A DNA stretch of 64,000 nucleotides from G963663365 sp963663365. GTDB lineage: Bacteria > Hinthialibacterota > Hinthialibacteria > Hinthialibacterales > G963663365. The stretch spans positions 248,001-312,000 of the forward strand of contig CAXXIH010000003.1 of assembly GCA_963663365.2 (NCBI GenBank), written 5' to 3'. The notes under the pieces are model-generated. The model saw only the letters and a program-made list of their open reading frames with translations, did not search any database and was not told where the DNA came from. Made by a program: the position numbers and the translations under genes. Positions 9,362 through 18,965 of this stretch are shown here, one piece after another. Each line of letters begins with the position of its first letter. The stretch's first letter is position 1.

Positions 9362-11551
9362 TTATGGCCGTTTGGGGAAAACCGCCACATGAACTCCCCC
9401 GGCGGGGTTTTCTTCTTCGGTAAAGGCCTGGAAACGTGAAAGCAATTGCAACGTCTTGCCGCGAACTTGGGTTGGATCGAAGCGGTAGATTAGGACCTCG
9501 GACCGCGCCCCGGGGCCGCGACCGACAATGATCTCCTCCTCAGGTGTATCGTCAATGTTCGCCACGGCGACACGTATATCCCCGCTGGGATTGGATTGTG
9601 GAGAAAAGAGCGCGAAACTAACGTTGTTTCCTTCCGCATCCTTGGCGACGGTGAATCTTCCATTTACAAAATCATTGTCATCAAAGTTGGCTTCCAGGAT
9701 GGAGATTTTATTTCCACCGTTGATGGTTTCTTGGTAGACCAAGTTGTCATACACATCGTAGAGTGCATTAACAACAACGACCTCATCTTCCCCGTCCCCA
9801 TCAACATCGCCCCCGGCAATTCGCAAAGCCGAAGATGGATTAGTAAGTTTGCTATGAATTGAAAAACGTTGTCCTCGTACAATAATATCGTCTGAATTGG
9901 TTATCTCGAGCGGCGATTCGATTTCTTTCTGATTTATAATATTAACGGGTTGTATTAAATTGCCTATGTAAAAGTGATATGCGCGCTCAGGCTCGCCGAT
10001 TTGAGCCAGGATAATTTCATCGTAAGTGTCGCCGTCAAGATCGGCTATGCCGATGTGATATCCGCCCGGTGGATCGCTCAAATTTACGATTGTAAACGAG
10101 TTGACTCCTGAAACGCGATAGTGTTCTTCATCGTAAAAGGGAATAAAACCAAATCTTCCCCTCCAAATATTTCCTTGTGCGAACGCAACTTCGTCATAAC
10201 CATCTCCGAATAGATCCCCTGTTATTACACGAATTTGATCTAGGTAGCCATATTTTGAAGAGATTGGCCGGCTTTCAAATAGGTCAAATAACGGTCCTAA
10301 TTGTTCCATGTCGCTCATGCGTATCAATCGCGCCGTCTTGTAACTCACTGAATCCGCCACTTTGTTTTGTGTTTCCGGATCGCCAATTGCAATTGCTTCT
10401 ATTAGATTGTTTTGTAGATCACGCAGGTTTGCGGATGCGACTTGGACTTCAAGGCCTTCACCTGGTCGAACATCTGCTTCGGATTGGAGATTTCCTTCAG
10501 GATCGAAAACGCGAACGAGCGATACCGGCGGAAGAATGCCGGGGCGTTGACTCACTCCACATACGATTCGAGGTTGTGAGGGGGGGAGTTGTATTGGTGT
10601 TCTTGTTGGGGTGAATGTGGGAGTGTTTGTTGGTGTGTTGGATGGCGTACGTGTCGGCCGCGGGGTATGTGTAGGCTGCGGAGTACGTGTAGGCGTTTTT
10701 GTAAATGTTGGCCGGTTGGGACTAGACCAGATTTCAAGTTGCGGACTCTGTAAAGTCTGGCCTTCCGATTCCAATCGCACATTAAAGAAACTCTGGATCG
10801 GCTGATCGCTCGAAAGATAGGAATAGGCAATGTGTTTAAGCAAAAAGGCCAACTGGTTACGTTCACCGAGGCCGGACCAGGTTTGGATTAATTCGGTGAC
10901 ATCGAACTCTATGGTTTGGGGCAAGGTATGATATGGAATCTCTATCCGAGCCACCAAATTAAATTCTCTATCGTCAAGGCCGCTCGCACCAGCCGCTTGC
11001 CATAACGATTCCGGATAAGAGCGATGCGAATAGGTAGTCAATCCCAAATCCGGATCAGCGGGGCCTGCCGTATTGTTGTAATATACTTCTTGTCGTATCA
11101 GGCCGAGTATGTAGTGAAGGAAGATGGGGAGGTCCTCGCTTGTTGGTTCGAGATGAATGGTAAGAATGGCATGATCAATCTGGTCGGGATAATCGGGCAG
11201 GATTACATTTTCAAAACCAAATATCAGTGCAGCGCCAGTTTCATCCACTTGGCCGGTAGATTTATCGTAATTCAATAAATGCAGTGGCAGTTTGCCTTCG
11301 GGAGCAGCGCTAATGTGGTCGTCAGGATTGTTTTTGAGCAGTTGTATAAAGAAGCCGCCTTCGTATCCATTGACGCCATCTTGATAGACGGTGAGGTCGC
11401 CCAGCGGATATGGAGTGCGTGTAGGCGTCGCGGTTGGAGTCTCATTTGCCGGTGTTGCCGTTGGGGTCTCCTGCGCTATGGCGGTAGAAGTGGTAATTGT
11501 GAAAACAAACGTAAGCAGTACGGTGTGGTAAGCAGATATTCCCTTTTTCAT
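9362..11551 (-). CDS. Secreted FG-GAP repeat protein with DNRLRE-like domain (paralog B)
   Basis: Probable exported surface protein of 729 aa, paralogous to the gene just downstream. It has a signal peptide (MKKGISAYHTVLLTFVF to AIAQ), an ETPTATP linker, a DNRLRE-like domain ending TIEFDVTELIQTWSG, a longer Thr/Pro spacer of about 45 residues (TPTRTPQPTHTPRPTRTP type) and an FG-GAP propeller with loops such as ADLDGDTYDEI and GGDVDGDGEDEVVVV. The start is ATG 11551 with a perfect AGGAGG 7 bases upstream; the frame runs on to 11617 but that part is the G-rich leader. The last 110 residues are almost identical to paralog A. Likely cell-surface, ligand unknown. Confidence 0.83.
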   Translation of the reverse strand: MKKGISAYHTVLLTFVFTITTSTAIAQETPTATPANETPTATPTRTPYPLGDLTVYQDGVNGYEGGFFIQLLKNNPDDHISAAPEGKLPLHLLNYDKSTGQVDETGAALIFGFENVILPDYPDQIDHAILTIHLEPTSEDLPIFLHYILGLIRQEVYYNNTAGPADPDLGLTTYSHRSYPESLWQAAGASGLDDREFNLVARIEIPYHTLPQTIEFDVTELIQTWSGLGERNQLAFLLKHIAYSYLSSDQPIQSFFNVRLESEGQTLQSPQLEIWSSPNRPTFTKTPTRTPQPTHTPRPTRTPSNTPTNTPTFTPTRTPIQLPPSQPRIVCGVSQRPGILPPVSLVRVFDPEGNLQSEADVRPGEGLEVQVASANLRDLQNNLIEAIAIGDPETQNKVADSVSYKTARLIRMSDMEQLGPLFDLFESRPISSKYGYLDQIRVITGDLFGDGYDEVAFAQGNIWRGRFGFIPFYDEEHYRVSGVNSFTIVNLSDPPGGYHIGIADLDGDTYDEIILAQIGEPERAYHFYIGNLIQPVNIINQKEIESPLEITNSDDIIVRGQRFSIHSKLTNPSSALRIAGGDVDGDGEDEVVVVNALYDVYDNLVYQETINGGNKISILEANFDDNDFVNGRFTVAKDAEGNNVSFALFSPQSNPSGDIRVAVANIDDTPEEEIIVGRGPGARSEVLIYRFDPTQVRGKTLQLLSRFQAFTEEENPAGGVHVAVFPKRP
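9382..9722. repeat. Direct repeat, copy 2 (shared 3' coding segment)
   Basis: Partner of 7285-7625. It encodes the same C-terminal FG-GAP block in paralog B, with equal length and no indels. This points to recent duplication of the gene or gene conversion limited to the 3' end. Confidence 0.75.
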
Positions 11552-11558
11552 CCCAAAT

Positions 11559-11608
11559 CCTCCTAAACCCAACAAAACCCTAAAAAACCCAAAAAACCTG
11601 ACAAAACC
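11559..11608 (-). repeat. G-rich 10-base periodic leader
   Basis: On the minus strand the leader of paralog B is a T/G-only tract with G runs of 2-3 bases repeating nearly every 10 bases. On the + strand CCC occurs at 11568-11570, 11578-11580 and 11588-11590, and CC at 11597-11598 and 11607-11608. The tract runs directly into the AGGAGG ribosome binding site (11559-11564). It could form a G-quadruplex in the mRNA or the non-template strand. Confidence 0.6.
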
Positions 11609-11631
11609 ATAAAACAACTACATCTTCAATG

Positions 11632-11660
11632 ACTATAACGCAGCCTATCAGAACTGTCAC
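11632..11660 (-). promoter_or_regulatory. Putative sigma-70-type promoter for the FG-GAP operon
   Basis: On the minus strand GTGACA (11660-11655) and TATAGT (11637-11632) are separated by 17 bases, each one mismatch from consensus. Transcription from here would give a leader of about 75 bases containing the G-rich tract. Seen by eye only. Confidence 0.4.
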
Positions 11661-11809
11661 AATTTTCTTACGGGTATTTCTACAATTGATGAGACCAGGT
11701 TCCGAGGCTTCAGGAGTATGTTCCATAAAGTCAGGTACTTGAGTAGGCTATGCTTTATTGACTAGATTTTTGACTATTCCCCAAATTGATTTTGGAGCAA
11801 TCGAACACC

Positions 11810-12916
11810 ATGGAACTCGCCGACCGTACGAAATGGATCGACTCTTCGGGCATCCGCAAGGTCTTTGCCCTGGCCGCGAATATGAAAAATCCCGTGAATC
11901 TCTCCATCGGGCAGCCCGACTTCGATGTCTCTGACCCGGTGAAAGAGGCGGCTATCAAAGCCATTCGTGATGGGAAAAACAGCTACACGCTGACCGGTGG
12001 ATTGCCGGAACTATGCGACCGAGTCGCGGCGAAGTATCCGGATACCGCCATCGATAAGCCCAAGACAATGATCACATCCGGCGTATCGGGCGGTATTCTG
12101 CTTTCATTTATGGCGCTCCTGAATCCCGGCGATGAAGTGATTATTCCTGATCCCTATTTTGTTATGTACAAGCACCTGGCGAACTTCATCGGCGCCAAAC
12201 CGGTCTATTTGGATACGTATCCCGATTTCCAAATCACGCCGGAGCGGGTCGAGGCGGCGATCACGTCCAAAACCCGGATGTTGCTCCTCAATAGTCCGGC
12301 CAATCCCAGCGGTGTTGTCACCAACCTCGAAAACCTCAAGGCAATTGCCGAAATCGCAGCCAAACACAACTTGGTTGTCTTATCAGATGAAATCTACGAT
12401 ATTTTCTGCTACGACGAGGACTACAGCAGCTTTGCGCCTCTCTATCCGAATACCATTCTTTTGGGTGGTTTCTCTAAATCGGCGGCCATGACGGGATGGC
12501 GCGTTGGGTATGCAATTGCGCCCGAGCCGATTATCAACGCCATGTTGAATATCCAGATGTATACCTTTGTCTGTTCTCCCTCGATGGCTCAGTGGGCCGC
12601 TCTTGAGGCGCTTGACGAAGACATGAGCGGCCGGATGGCTGCCTATCGTCAAAAACGGGACCTGATTTACAATGGCCTGAAAGACCGTTTCGAAGTTACC
12701 AAGCCGGGCGGCGCATTTTATATTTTCCCGAAAGCGCCCGGCGGCGATGGCGATGCATTCGTGCTTAAGGCTATTGAAAACGAACTTTTAATCGTCCCGG
12801 GAAGCGTTTTTTCGGAAAAGAAAACGCATTTCCGGATTTCTTATGCGGCGGATAACGCTGTGATCGAAAAAGGACTTGATATCCTCAATCGGCTGGCTGA
12901 TTCATTTAAATCTTAA
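11810..12916 (+). CDS. Class I/II aminotransferase (aspartate aminotransferase-like)
   Basis: PLP fold-type I aminotransferase of 368 aa. SIGQPDFDVSD near the N-terminus, NSPANPSG in the middle, SDEIYD and the Schiff-base lysine Lys223 in GGFSKSAAMTGWRVGY are all standard. FRISYA near the end carries the Arg that binds the substrate alpha-carboxylate. Subgroup I-gamma aspartate/aromatic aminotransferases look closest, but alanine or other specificities cannot be excluded. ATG 11810 is chosen with GGAG about 12 bases upstream; a TTG at 11786 would lengthen it. The heparinase-like gene starts 36 bases downstream on the same strand, though no functional tie is obvious. Confidence 0.9.
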   Translation: MELADRTKWIDSSGIRKVFALAANMKNPVNLSIGQPDFDVSDPVKEAAIKAIRDGKNSYTLTGGLPELCDRVAAKYPDTAIDKPKTMITSGVSGGILLSFMALLNPGDEVIIPDPYFVMYKHLANFIGAKPVYLDTYPDFQITPERVEAAITSKTRMLLLNSPANPSGVVTNLENLKAIAEIAAKHNLVVLSDEIYDIFCYDEDYSSFAPLYPNTILLGGFSKSAAMTGWRVGYAIAPEPIINAMLNIQMYTFVCSPSMAQWAALEALDEDMSGRMAAYRQKRDLIYNGLKDRFEVTKPGGAFYIFPKAPGGDGDAFVLKAIENELLIVPGSVFSEKKTHFRISYAADNAVIEKGLDILNRLADSFKS

Positions 12917-12952
12917 CCGCCGCAAAAACAGGAACGAGACCGAAGTAGTAAC

Positions 12953-15900
12953 ATGACAACGAGCCGGCATTCCTTTCTCACCGGTTTGCGTTATTCATTC
13001 TGCATTGTTGTGTCATCATTCCTCTTTGTTTTGTTTGTTCTGCAGCCAGGCGTGGTTTCTGCGGCGACACTGCCGGAATCTGTAGATTCACCGGATACAG
13101 AAGTTGATTTTCGCACGGCTATTGAGACGTCCGAACGGCTACAAAAAAGTGATCGCCGGGCTGTTTTGGCCGAAGAGACAAATCGTATTGCCCAACCTTT
13201 TCTTTTTACCCGGACATCAGCGGAACGTTTGAACACACAGACGATTACCGGTGTTTGGGGGGAATTCAATCCATTCCGTCAGCCCCTGGCTTTGCGGAGT
13301 GTTTCAACGTGGTATCTCAAAGTCGATGAGCCGCCGCTACGCATCCGGATCCGTGCTCAAAAGTATCTGACCGATGAGCCGCCGCTGCTTGATTGGGCGC
13401 TTTATGACGATCTTGATCGCGAAGTTGCCCAAGGTGAATATGATGAGCCGCTTACCGAGACCGTACGCGAGCTGGCTACCGATGTGCCTTTGACTGAGGC
13501 CGGTCTCTATAGGCTTCAGGTCAATGCGCCGCGTTCGGTGCGATATGATCTCGAAACAGATGCCACGCTGGAAGGGCTGGGGAATGGCATCGAACTGGAT
13601 GATTCTACGAAACCGCTCGACCTCTACTTTGAGCCGCAACCCGGCTCCTTTCGTTTGGAAGTCATGACTTATCACCAAAGCGGCGTTGGGCAAATCGTAA
13701 CGCTTAATAACGCTTTAAACAGTCAAGTCGCCACGGTGCGCATTGAAGAGCCGGGCACACCCTATGTACTGACCTATGATGTGTCTGAAGATCAACCTGA
13801 ATCGATCCGTTTATGGCGCGTTGGTATTCCCCGTCAGGATATTCTGATTAACAGCCCGCAAGTCGATGTTTGGGTTCTCAATCAACCCAATGCCGAGCCG
13901 TTAGAGCCTTTGTTACGCTTATTGCGTCCTAGATCATTGTCCAAAGCCGGTTTGCCGGGAGATACGATTCCCTTTCTTTTAAGACTCGATAACGACCATC
14001 AAGAGCTGCGCCATTATGTAATTGCCCTGCCCCGCCCTAAGCCGAGCGATCCGGCGGCTTCTTTAATTGATTTGGATGATGACCTGCAAGTTGCAGCATC
14101 TTTGCCGCGCGGTGTGACGACAAACATCTTGCTGCCTATCCCGGTGGCGGCGGATGCTCTTGTGGGCGCAACGGCGGAGCTGATTGCCGGTGTCTATGAA
14201 ATAAATGAATCCGAACTGGAATCCATTCCGCCTATTGAATCATTGGGAACTCCTTTGGCACGCAGCCGTCTCGTTGTTCTAGCCACCGAACCAGCCCCAA
14301 TTGCCTGGGACCGTCCCGCCTTGTTATTCGATGAACGCGATGTGGCCGAAAGATTTGAGAATGCTCCGGAAGATGAACTTCCCATTCTGGAGGCCATTCG
14401 AAACCAATTGATTGCTAATGCAAATGGAGTTTTGGCCGATCCGGTTTTGATTCATGAATGGGAGGGGGCGTTCCCTCATTTCTATGTTTGCGATGGTATC
14501 GGTGATGGCAATGACGATCCCAATGATGGGGATGGCTCTCAACTTGTATTTGAACCGGAACGGCCATACGAACACATTTGTCCGACGGATGGGCGCATTT
14601 ACCGTGGATCGCCGTATAACGAAGCCTGGATCGGCTTCTATCATGAGTTGAATTCACGGCGTATCCGTAGTCTGGGCCGGGGCTATGCAGTTACAGGGGA
14701 CGAGCGTTATGCCCGGCGTGCAATTGAAATGGCCAATCGTTATGCAGAGTTATACCTAAGCTTCCCATTACGCGATCCCTCGGGTGGCGAAGATGAACGA
14801 GCCTCGCGATTAACCGGTTTTACACTCACCGAAGCAACGTGGACCCTTAACCTTTTAGAAGGGCTCACTGCGGTTTGGCGAAGTCCGGAACTCACGGATG
14901 CCAAACGGGTGAATATCGAATACAACCTGTTGCGCCCGCTTGCTGAAAACATGACCCGATATGATGTCGGCGTAAACAATATCCAAGGGTGGCATACCGG
15001 TATTCGGGGACTGTTGGGATTATTGTTGAATGATGCCGAGATTATCGAAGATTCATTACATGGTTCACGCGGCCTCGATCGAATTCTTGCGGAGGGACTT
15101 CTGCCGGATGGCGTCTGGTTTGAAGGATCGCCGACTTATCACTATTACGGCTTGAGGCCGGTTAGCCTTTTGGGATTTGCCGCTGAACGTTTGGGAGCAA
15201 ATCCTTGGCCACAAAGGCTGGATGATGCCTTTTTCGGTCCCACACATCTGTTATTGCCCGATAACCGTTATCCCCGCTTCAATGACAGCGACCGGGGATC
15301 TTTGCGTTCGGTTGCGGATCTATATGAACTTGCAGCGGGGCGTTCGGATGACTTGGCTTATGATGCGATCCTGGCGCGGATCTACGATTGGGAGTCTGTT
15401 ACCCGTAACGAACCATGGGTGCTTCTTATGGGCGGGGCGAGACAATCCGTAAGCCCTGATGATGCTTTGAGCCAAGATCTTTCCGAACTTGGTACTGTCG
15501 TACTTCGTTCGATGCAAACGGTTCATGCAGAAGATGCCGGTTCATCTTTTCCTGATGAGACGGCCGCCTATATGGATTATGGTCCTCAGGGAGGAACGCA
15601 TGGGCATGATGATAAACTCAATTTGGTTCTGTATGCCCAAAACCGCGAACTGCTGACCGATTTTGGTTATGGCGGAAACGCGCGTGGCACAGATGCAACG
15701 TGGTATGCAAGAACATTGGGCCACAACACGATTCTGACCGGCGAGCGGGATCAATCTGAAGCCGGAGATGTGCCTAATGATCTCTTAAAGTTTAAAGCCG
15801 GTTCCAATTATTCCAATGAAGATGAATCCTTTCCTACAGAAGGGCCTTTACGTATTGCCCAGGCCGCAGCTCAATCCGGCATCTATTCAGATGGCGCCAA

Positions 15901-17317
15901 TGTAGTCCGGACTGTTCTTAGCCCCGGCGATTATTGGCTGGTTATCGATAAGATTGCCAATGCGCTTTCACCTATCGATATTGTCTGGCATACGCCCGGA
16001 TTTCTGTATCTGGAGCAACCGGAGCGTTTTGGCGAGCGTCCCGCCCCTGTTTCTTGGGAAGACATACCATGGGGATATCAGCATCTTCTCCCACCTCGGT
16101 TCCTTGCCGGGCCTGATTTCCAGAATTATCAACCTGTGGCGTTTCCGTATGCTTTAAATTCGCCCGATGCTACCGAAGAGAACTTGCCCGTTCGGATCCG
16201 TGCCGAGAATTACCTGAAACTTAGCGATACCTGCGATGACCTTCTGCCATGGTTCGGCAATTTGACTCTTTCTGATAATTGCACCCAAGGCGATGCGGCT
16301 TTTCGTTGGGTTGTGATCCCCCGGATCGGTTCAACGATTGGCAAAGATCTAACGCATCCTTTGGTGGATCTTTCCCAAGTCTCCAGGGTTTCATTCGATG
16401 TATGTGTTGAAGGCGCTCTTCCCTCCTCTTTCGGGCTGATCATACAAGATCCGGGGCGGCTGGATGGCTGTTGGTATGATCTTACCCGCTTCTTGCAGCC
16501 AAACTGGCAATCAGTCGAGGTTGATTTACGAAATCCCGATGCGGTTTTGGGTAGCGATGACAACCGCAAGCAGTTGATCTTTTACCATCGTGGCCCGGAT
16601 GAAGGTGAAGGCGCATCGTTTATCCATATCGATAACATTCAGGCGGAGGGGGCCGATGGGCCTGAACAACAGGTTACAGCCGGTGTGGCCATCTCGGCGA
16701 ATCTCGAATCCGCTCGGGATATCATCTTGGCGGATGGCCCTGGAGAAGGCGCCGGACGCGATATTCCTGTCATTTTGAACCGTACAGAATCCTCGACTAC
16801 GCGTTGCGTTTCTTTGCTTGAAGGTTACACCGGAGAGCCTCGCTTGATATTAGAGTCCGCCAATGAAAGCGCAGCCCGTGTTGTTGCAGGGGATTATGTG
16901 GATGAGTGGAGGTTTGAGTCCGGTTCTTGGGGATGGGGCCGGACATGGGTAGAGGGGGATTTCCTACGTTTCATTTTGGAATTGACCGGACTTGTTGATT
17001 ATCAAAACTCTTACATTGGTGTATCGGGCTCCCAGCCTTTGAATCTATATGTTAAGACCATTTCAGAGAGCAATGAACGACTCAGGATTTACTATGCCGC
17101 CGGTTCCGGCGCGCCTTTTACGATGATTCTAAAGATAAGCGATGACATTGGAGGCGGTGAGGTTTATCATAGCGAAGTTGAAGGTGTCGGGCCTATCGCT
17201 TGGTCTGTTAATGAGAGCGGTGAACTCGTGCTTCCCGATTTACCGACGGGAGCACATCATGTTTCAATATGGCAAGGGGCGGAAACAACCGTAACGGATT
17301 GGATTTTGAATCGTTAG
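12953..17317 (+). CDS. Very large secreted heparinase II/III-like polysaccharide lyase
   Basis: Secreted 1454-aa protein, about twice the size of usual heparinase II/III-family lyases. An N-terminal hydrophobic segment (SFCIVVSSFLFVLFVLQPG, ending in SAA) is the signal peptide. Residues about 60-470 are beta-rich and unrecognised. From about 480 to 830 lies an alpha/alpha-toroid-like region (RGLLGLLLNDAEI, EGSPTYHYYGLRP). Near residue 880 the heparinase motif YGPQGGTHGHDDKLN is followed by WYARTLGHNTIL, holding the conserved His residues. The C-terminal 400 residues are additional beta domains, ending TDWILNR. Substrate is unknown; an acidic polysaccharide is likely from the family. An unusual Asp/Gly-rich loop (GDGNDDPNDGDG, near 520) may bind calcium. 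Confidence 0.85.
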   Translation: MTTSRHSFLTGLRYSFCIVVSSFLFVLFVLQPGVVSAATLPESVDSPDTEVDFRTAIETSERLQKSDRRAVLAEETNRIAQPFLFTRTSAERLNTQTITGVWGEFNPFRQPLALRSVSTWYLKVDEPPLRIRIRAQKYLTDEPPLLDWALYDDLDREVAQGEYDEPLTETVRELATDVPLTEAGLYRLQVNAPRSVRYDLETDATLEGLGNGIELDDSTKPLDLYFEPQPGSFRLEVMTYHQSGVGQIVTLNNALNSQVATVRIEEPGTPYVLTYDVSEDQPESIRLWRVGIPRQDILINSPQVDVWVLNQPNAEPLEPLLRLLRPRSLSKAGLPGDTIPFLLRLDNDHQELRHYVIALPRPKPSDPAASLIDLDDDLQVAASLPRGVTTNILLPIPVAADALVGATAELIAGVYEINESELESIPPIESLGTPLARSRLVVLATEPAPIAWDRPALLFDERDVAERFENAPEDELPILEAIRNQLIANANGVLADPVLIHEWEGAFPHFYVCDGIGDGNDDPNDGDGSQLVFEPERPYEHICPTDGRIYRGSPYNEAWIGFYHELNSRRIRSLGRGYAVTGDERYARRAIEMANRYAELYLSFPLRDPSGGEDERASRLTGFTLTEATWTLNLLEGLTAVWRSPELTDAKRVNIEYNLLRPLAENMTRYDVGVNNIQGWHTGIRGLLGLLLNDAEIIEDSLHGSRGLDRILAEGLLPDGVWFEGSPTYHYYGLRPVSLLGFAAERLGANPWPQRLDDAFFGPTHLLLPDNRYPRFNDSDRGSLRSVADLYELAAGRSDDLAYDAILARIYDWESVTRNEPWVLLMGGARQSVSPDDALSQDLSELGTVVLRSMQTVHAEDAGSSFPDETAAYMDYGPQGGTHGHDDKLNLVLYAQNRELLTDFGYGGNARGTDATWYARTLGHNTILTGERDQSEAGDVPNDLLKFKAGSNYSNEDESFPTEGPLRIAQAAAQSGIYSDGANVVRTVLSPGDYWLVIDKIANALSPIDIVWHTPGFLYLEQPERFGERPAPVSWEDIPWGYQHLLPPRFLAGPDFQNYQPVAFPYALNSPDATEENLPVRIRAENYLKLSDTCDDLLPWFGNLTLSDNCTQGDAAFRWVVIPRIGSTIGKDLTHPLVDLSQVSRVSFDVCVEGALPSSFGLIIQDPGRLDGCWYDLTRFLQPNWQSVEVDLRNPDAVLGSDDNRKQLIFYHRGPDEGEGASFIHIDNIQAEGADGPEQQVTAGVAISANLESARDIILADGPGEGAGRDIPVILNRTESSTTRCVSLLEGYTGEPRLILESANESAARVVAGDYVDEWRFESGSWGWGRTWVEGDFLRFILELTGLVDYQNSYIGVSGSQPLNLYVKTISESNERLRIYYAAGSGAPFTMILKISDDIGGGEVYHSEVEGVGPIAWSVNESGELVLPDLPTGAHHVSIWQGAETTVTDWILNR

Positions 17318-17365
17318 CCGTCTGATGAAGGGGTTGTGGTTCGCTACCGAATTGAGGAGATCATC

Positions 17366-17854
17366 ATGAATGAGGATCAAAACAAAGTGAATAACGAAGT
17401 ATTCTCCGCAGAAGAACTCGACCGGGATTCCGGTCTGGATATTGATGGTGTGGGCAAAATCCAAGTTGCCGAAAGAGTGTTTGAGCATATTGCCTATCGA
17501 GAGGCCTCTCAGGTTGAAGGCGTTGTGGGGCTGGGGCCTGAAGGCAGCTTCGTGGACGATTTGCGTGGTTTGGTTAAGAAAGGCGGCAGCATGCGCGGTG
17601 TCGATGTCCGCCGCGAAGGCGATGGATTAGAAATCAATCTTTCAATCACATTGCGTTATGGCTGCAATATCCGAGAACTAGCCCAAGAATTGCAACGCCG
17701 CATTGTGGAAGCGGTTGAGTGTATGACCGGCCAGCGGCCGAATAAGGTCAATATCAATCTTTTGGGATTGGTGGACGCTCAAATATCCAAGCCGCCTGCT
17801 CCTCCTGTTCCTGTGCCGGAACAAGTGAATCCCAAAGACGAAGACAAATCATAA
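17366..17854 (+). CDS. Asp23/Gls24 family envelope protein
   Basis: Small 162-aa protein of the Asp23 family, which in Firmicutes associates with the membrane and is linked to envelope stress; its molecular role is not settled. The family core runs from about 30 to 130 (IQVAERVFEHIAYREASQVEGV, then LEINLSITLRYGCNI and VNINLLGLVDA). Leader residues are acidic, and the tail is Pro-rich then acidic (PPAPPVPVPEQ). ATG 17366 has GAGGAG 8 bases upstream; the frame opens at 17336. It lies 48 bases after the heparinase-like gene and converges on the YbhN-type gene. Confidence 0.85.
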   Translation: MNEDQNKVNNEVFSAEELDRDSGLDIDGVGKIQVAERVFEHIAYREASQVEGVVGLGPEGSFVDDLRGLVKKGGSMRGVDVRREGDGLEINLSITLRYGCNIRELAQELQRRIVEAVECMTGQRPNKVNINLLGLVDAQISKPPAPPVPVPEQVNPKDEDKS

Positions 17855-17887
17855 AATGGCATTTGGGCTTATCTGTACAATTTAAGA

Positions 17888-18958
17888 TCAATCTGTTTTG
17901 GCCACTTCGCGGAAACTGAGTCCTGCAAAGCCCAGGCAAACAAGCCCTTGGCAAATCATAGGGATGATCTGGATTACCCAAAGCACAACGGCAAAGGCGG
18001 CAGCGGTATTGACATCGACGGAGTAGATGCCGGTCATAACCGCCAAGCAGGCTGTGTGGAAGACCCCCACATAGCCCGGACTGGAAGGCATTGCGACTGC
18101 GATGCCAATCGTGACCATAATCACCAGTGCCGCGGTAAATGGGATTCCCTCAATCCCGAAAGCCAGAATCAATAGATACTCACCGTATCCGATTGCCAGC
18201 CAAATCAACACCGTCAGGAAAAAGGACCAAATCGCCGAGGTTGGCCGTTTGAATGTGGATAGCCCCATTACGAATGAATCGAAAAGGCCGAAAATTTTAT
18301 CGGCGATTCGTTTGGGAAGCGGTTTCAAGAAGAAACCGGTGATACTTTTCATCTGCCGTGGCAGGTAAACAAGCAAAGACAGCCCGGTGATGGTTGTTGC
18401 GACAATAGCCAAAGAGATGTTGCCTAGCGAACGGAGCAAAGGCATCACCTGGACTTCGCCCACTTGGGGTAATTCGACCATGGATGTGTGGGCCTGCTCG
18501 GGAAACGGAACAAAAGCCAAAACTGTTCCTAAAAACAGAAGCAGCATGGCAAAGTCAAAAACACGTTCAACGACAACAGTTGCAAGAACGAGTGTGAGCG
18601 GTAGGGATTCGCGTTTGGAAACCAAGATTGTACGAATAATCTCACCGGCCCGGGCGGGCATGGTGTTGTTGCATAAAAAGCCGATGGATAAATAAATGAA
18701 TAGCTTTTTGCTGGAAATCCAAGGCTCGCCCAACATGCTTTGCCAGCGCCAGGCGCGCAACACAACGCTGAATAGATTTAAAAATATGCTTGGCAGAATG
18801 AAGAAAACAACAATCTTGGGATCGCTTAGTAAGTGACGGGTTTTGGACCAGACATCGCTCCATTCCGGTTTGCTGGCAAAGACATAGAGAAAGACTACGC
18901 TGACAATCAGCCCCAGCCAGAATTTCTTCTGCTTTAGAATAGAGCGTTTGGAGGGCAC
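17888..18958 (-). CDS. YbhN/LPG-synthase-type flippase-like membrane protein
   Basis: Integral membrane protein of 356 aa with about eight predicted helices, matching the lysylphosphatidylglycerol synthase transmembrane (UPF0104/YbhN) family. Characteristic stretches are RAWRWQSML, NNTMPARAGEIIR, ERVFDF and MPSSPGYVGVFH. Family members are thought to flip or handle lipids; no synthase domain is attached here. The start is GTG 18958 with GAGGGG upstream, overlapping the 3' end of the larC context; only 7 bases separate it from the larC stop, so they are cotranscribed. Substrate unknown. Confidence 0.87.
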   Translation of the reverse strand: MPSKRSILKQKKFWLGLIVSVVFLYVFASKPEWSDVWSKTRHLLSDPKIVVFFILPSIFLNLFSVVLRAWRWQSMLGEPWISSKKLFIYLSIGFLCNNTMPARAGEIIRTILVSKRESLPLTLVLATVVVERVFDFAMLLLFLGTVLAFVPFPEQAHTSMVELPQVGEVQVMPLLRSLGNISLAIVATTITGLSLLVYLPRQMKSITGFFLKPLPKRIADKIFGLFDSFVMGLSTFKRPTSAIWSFFLTVLIWLAIGYGEYLLILAFGIEGIPFTAALVIMVTIGIAVAMPSSPGYVGVFHTACLAVMTGIYSVDVNTAAAFAVVLWVIQIIPMICQGLVCLGFAGLSFREVAKTD

Positions 18959-18965
18959 GATAAAA

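Noticed and set aside
10590..10715. Repetitive DNA that could look like a tandem array or CRISPR
   Set aside because: It encodes the Thr-Pro linker of the FG-GAP protein; there are no equal-length repeats with unique spacers.
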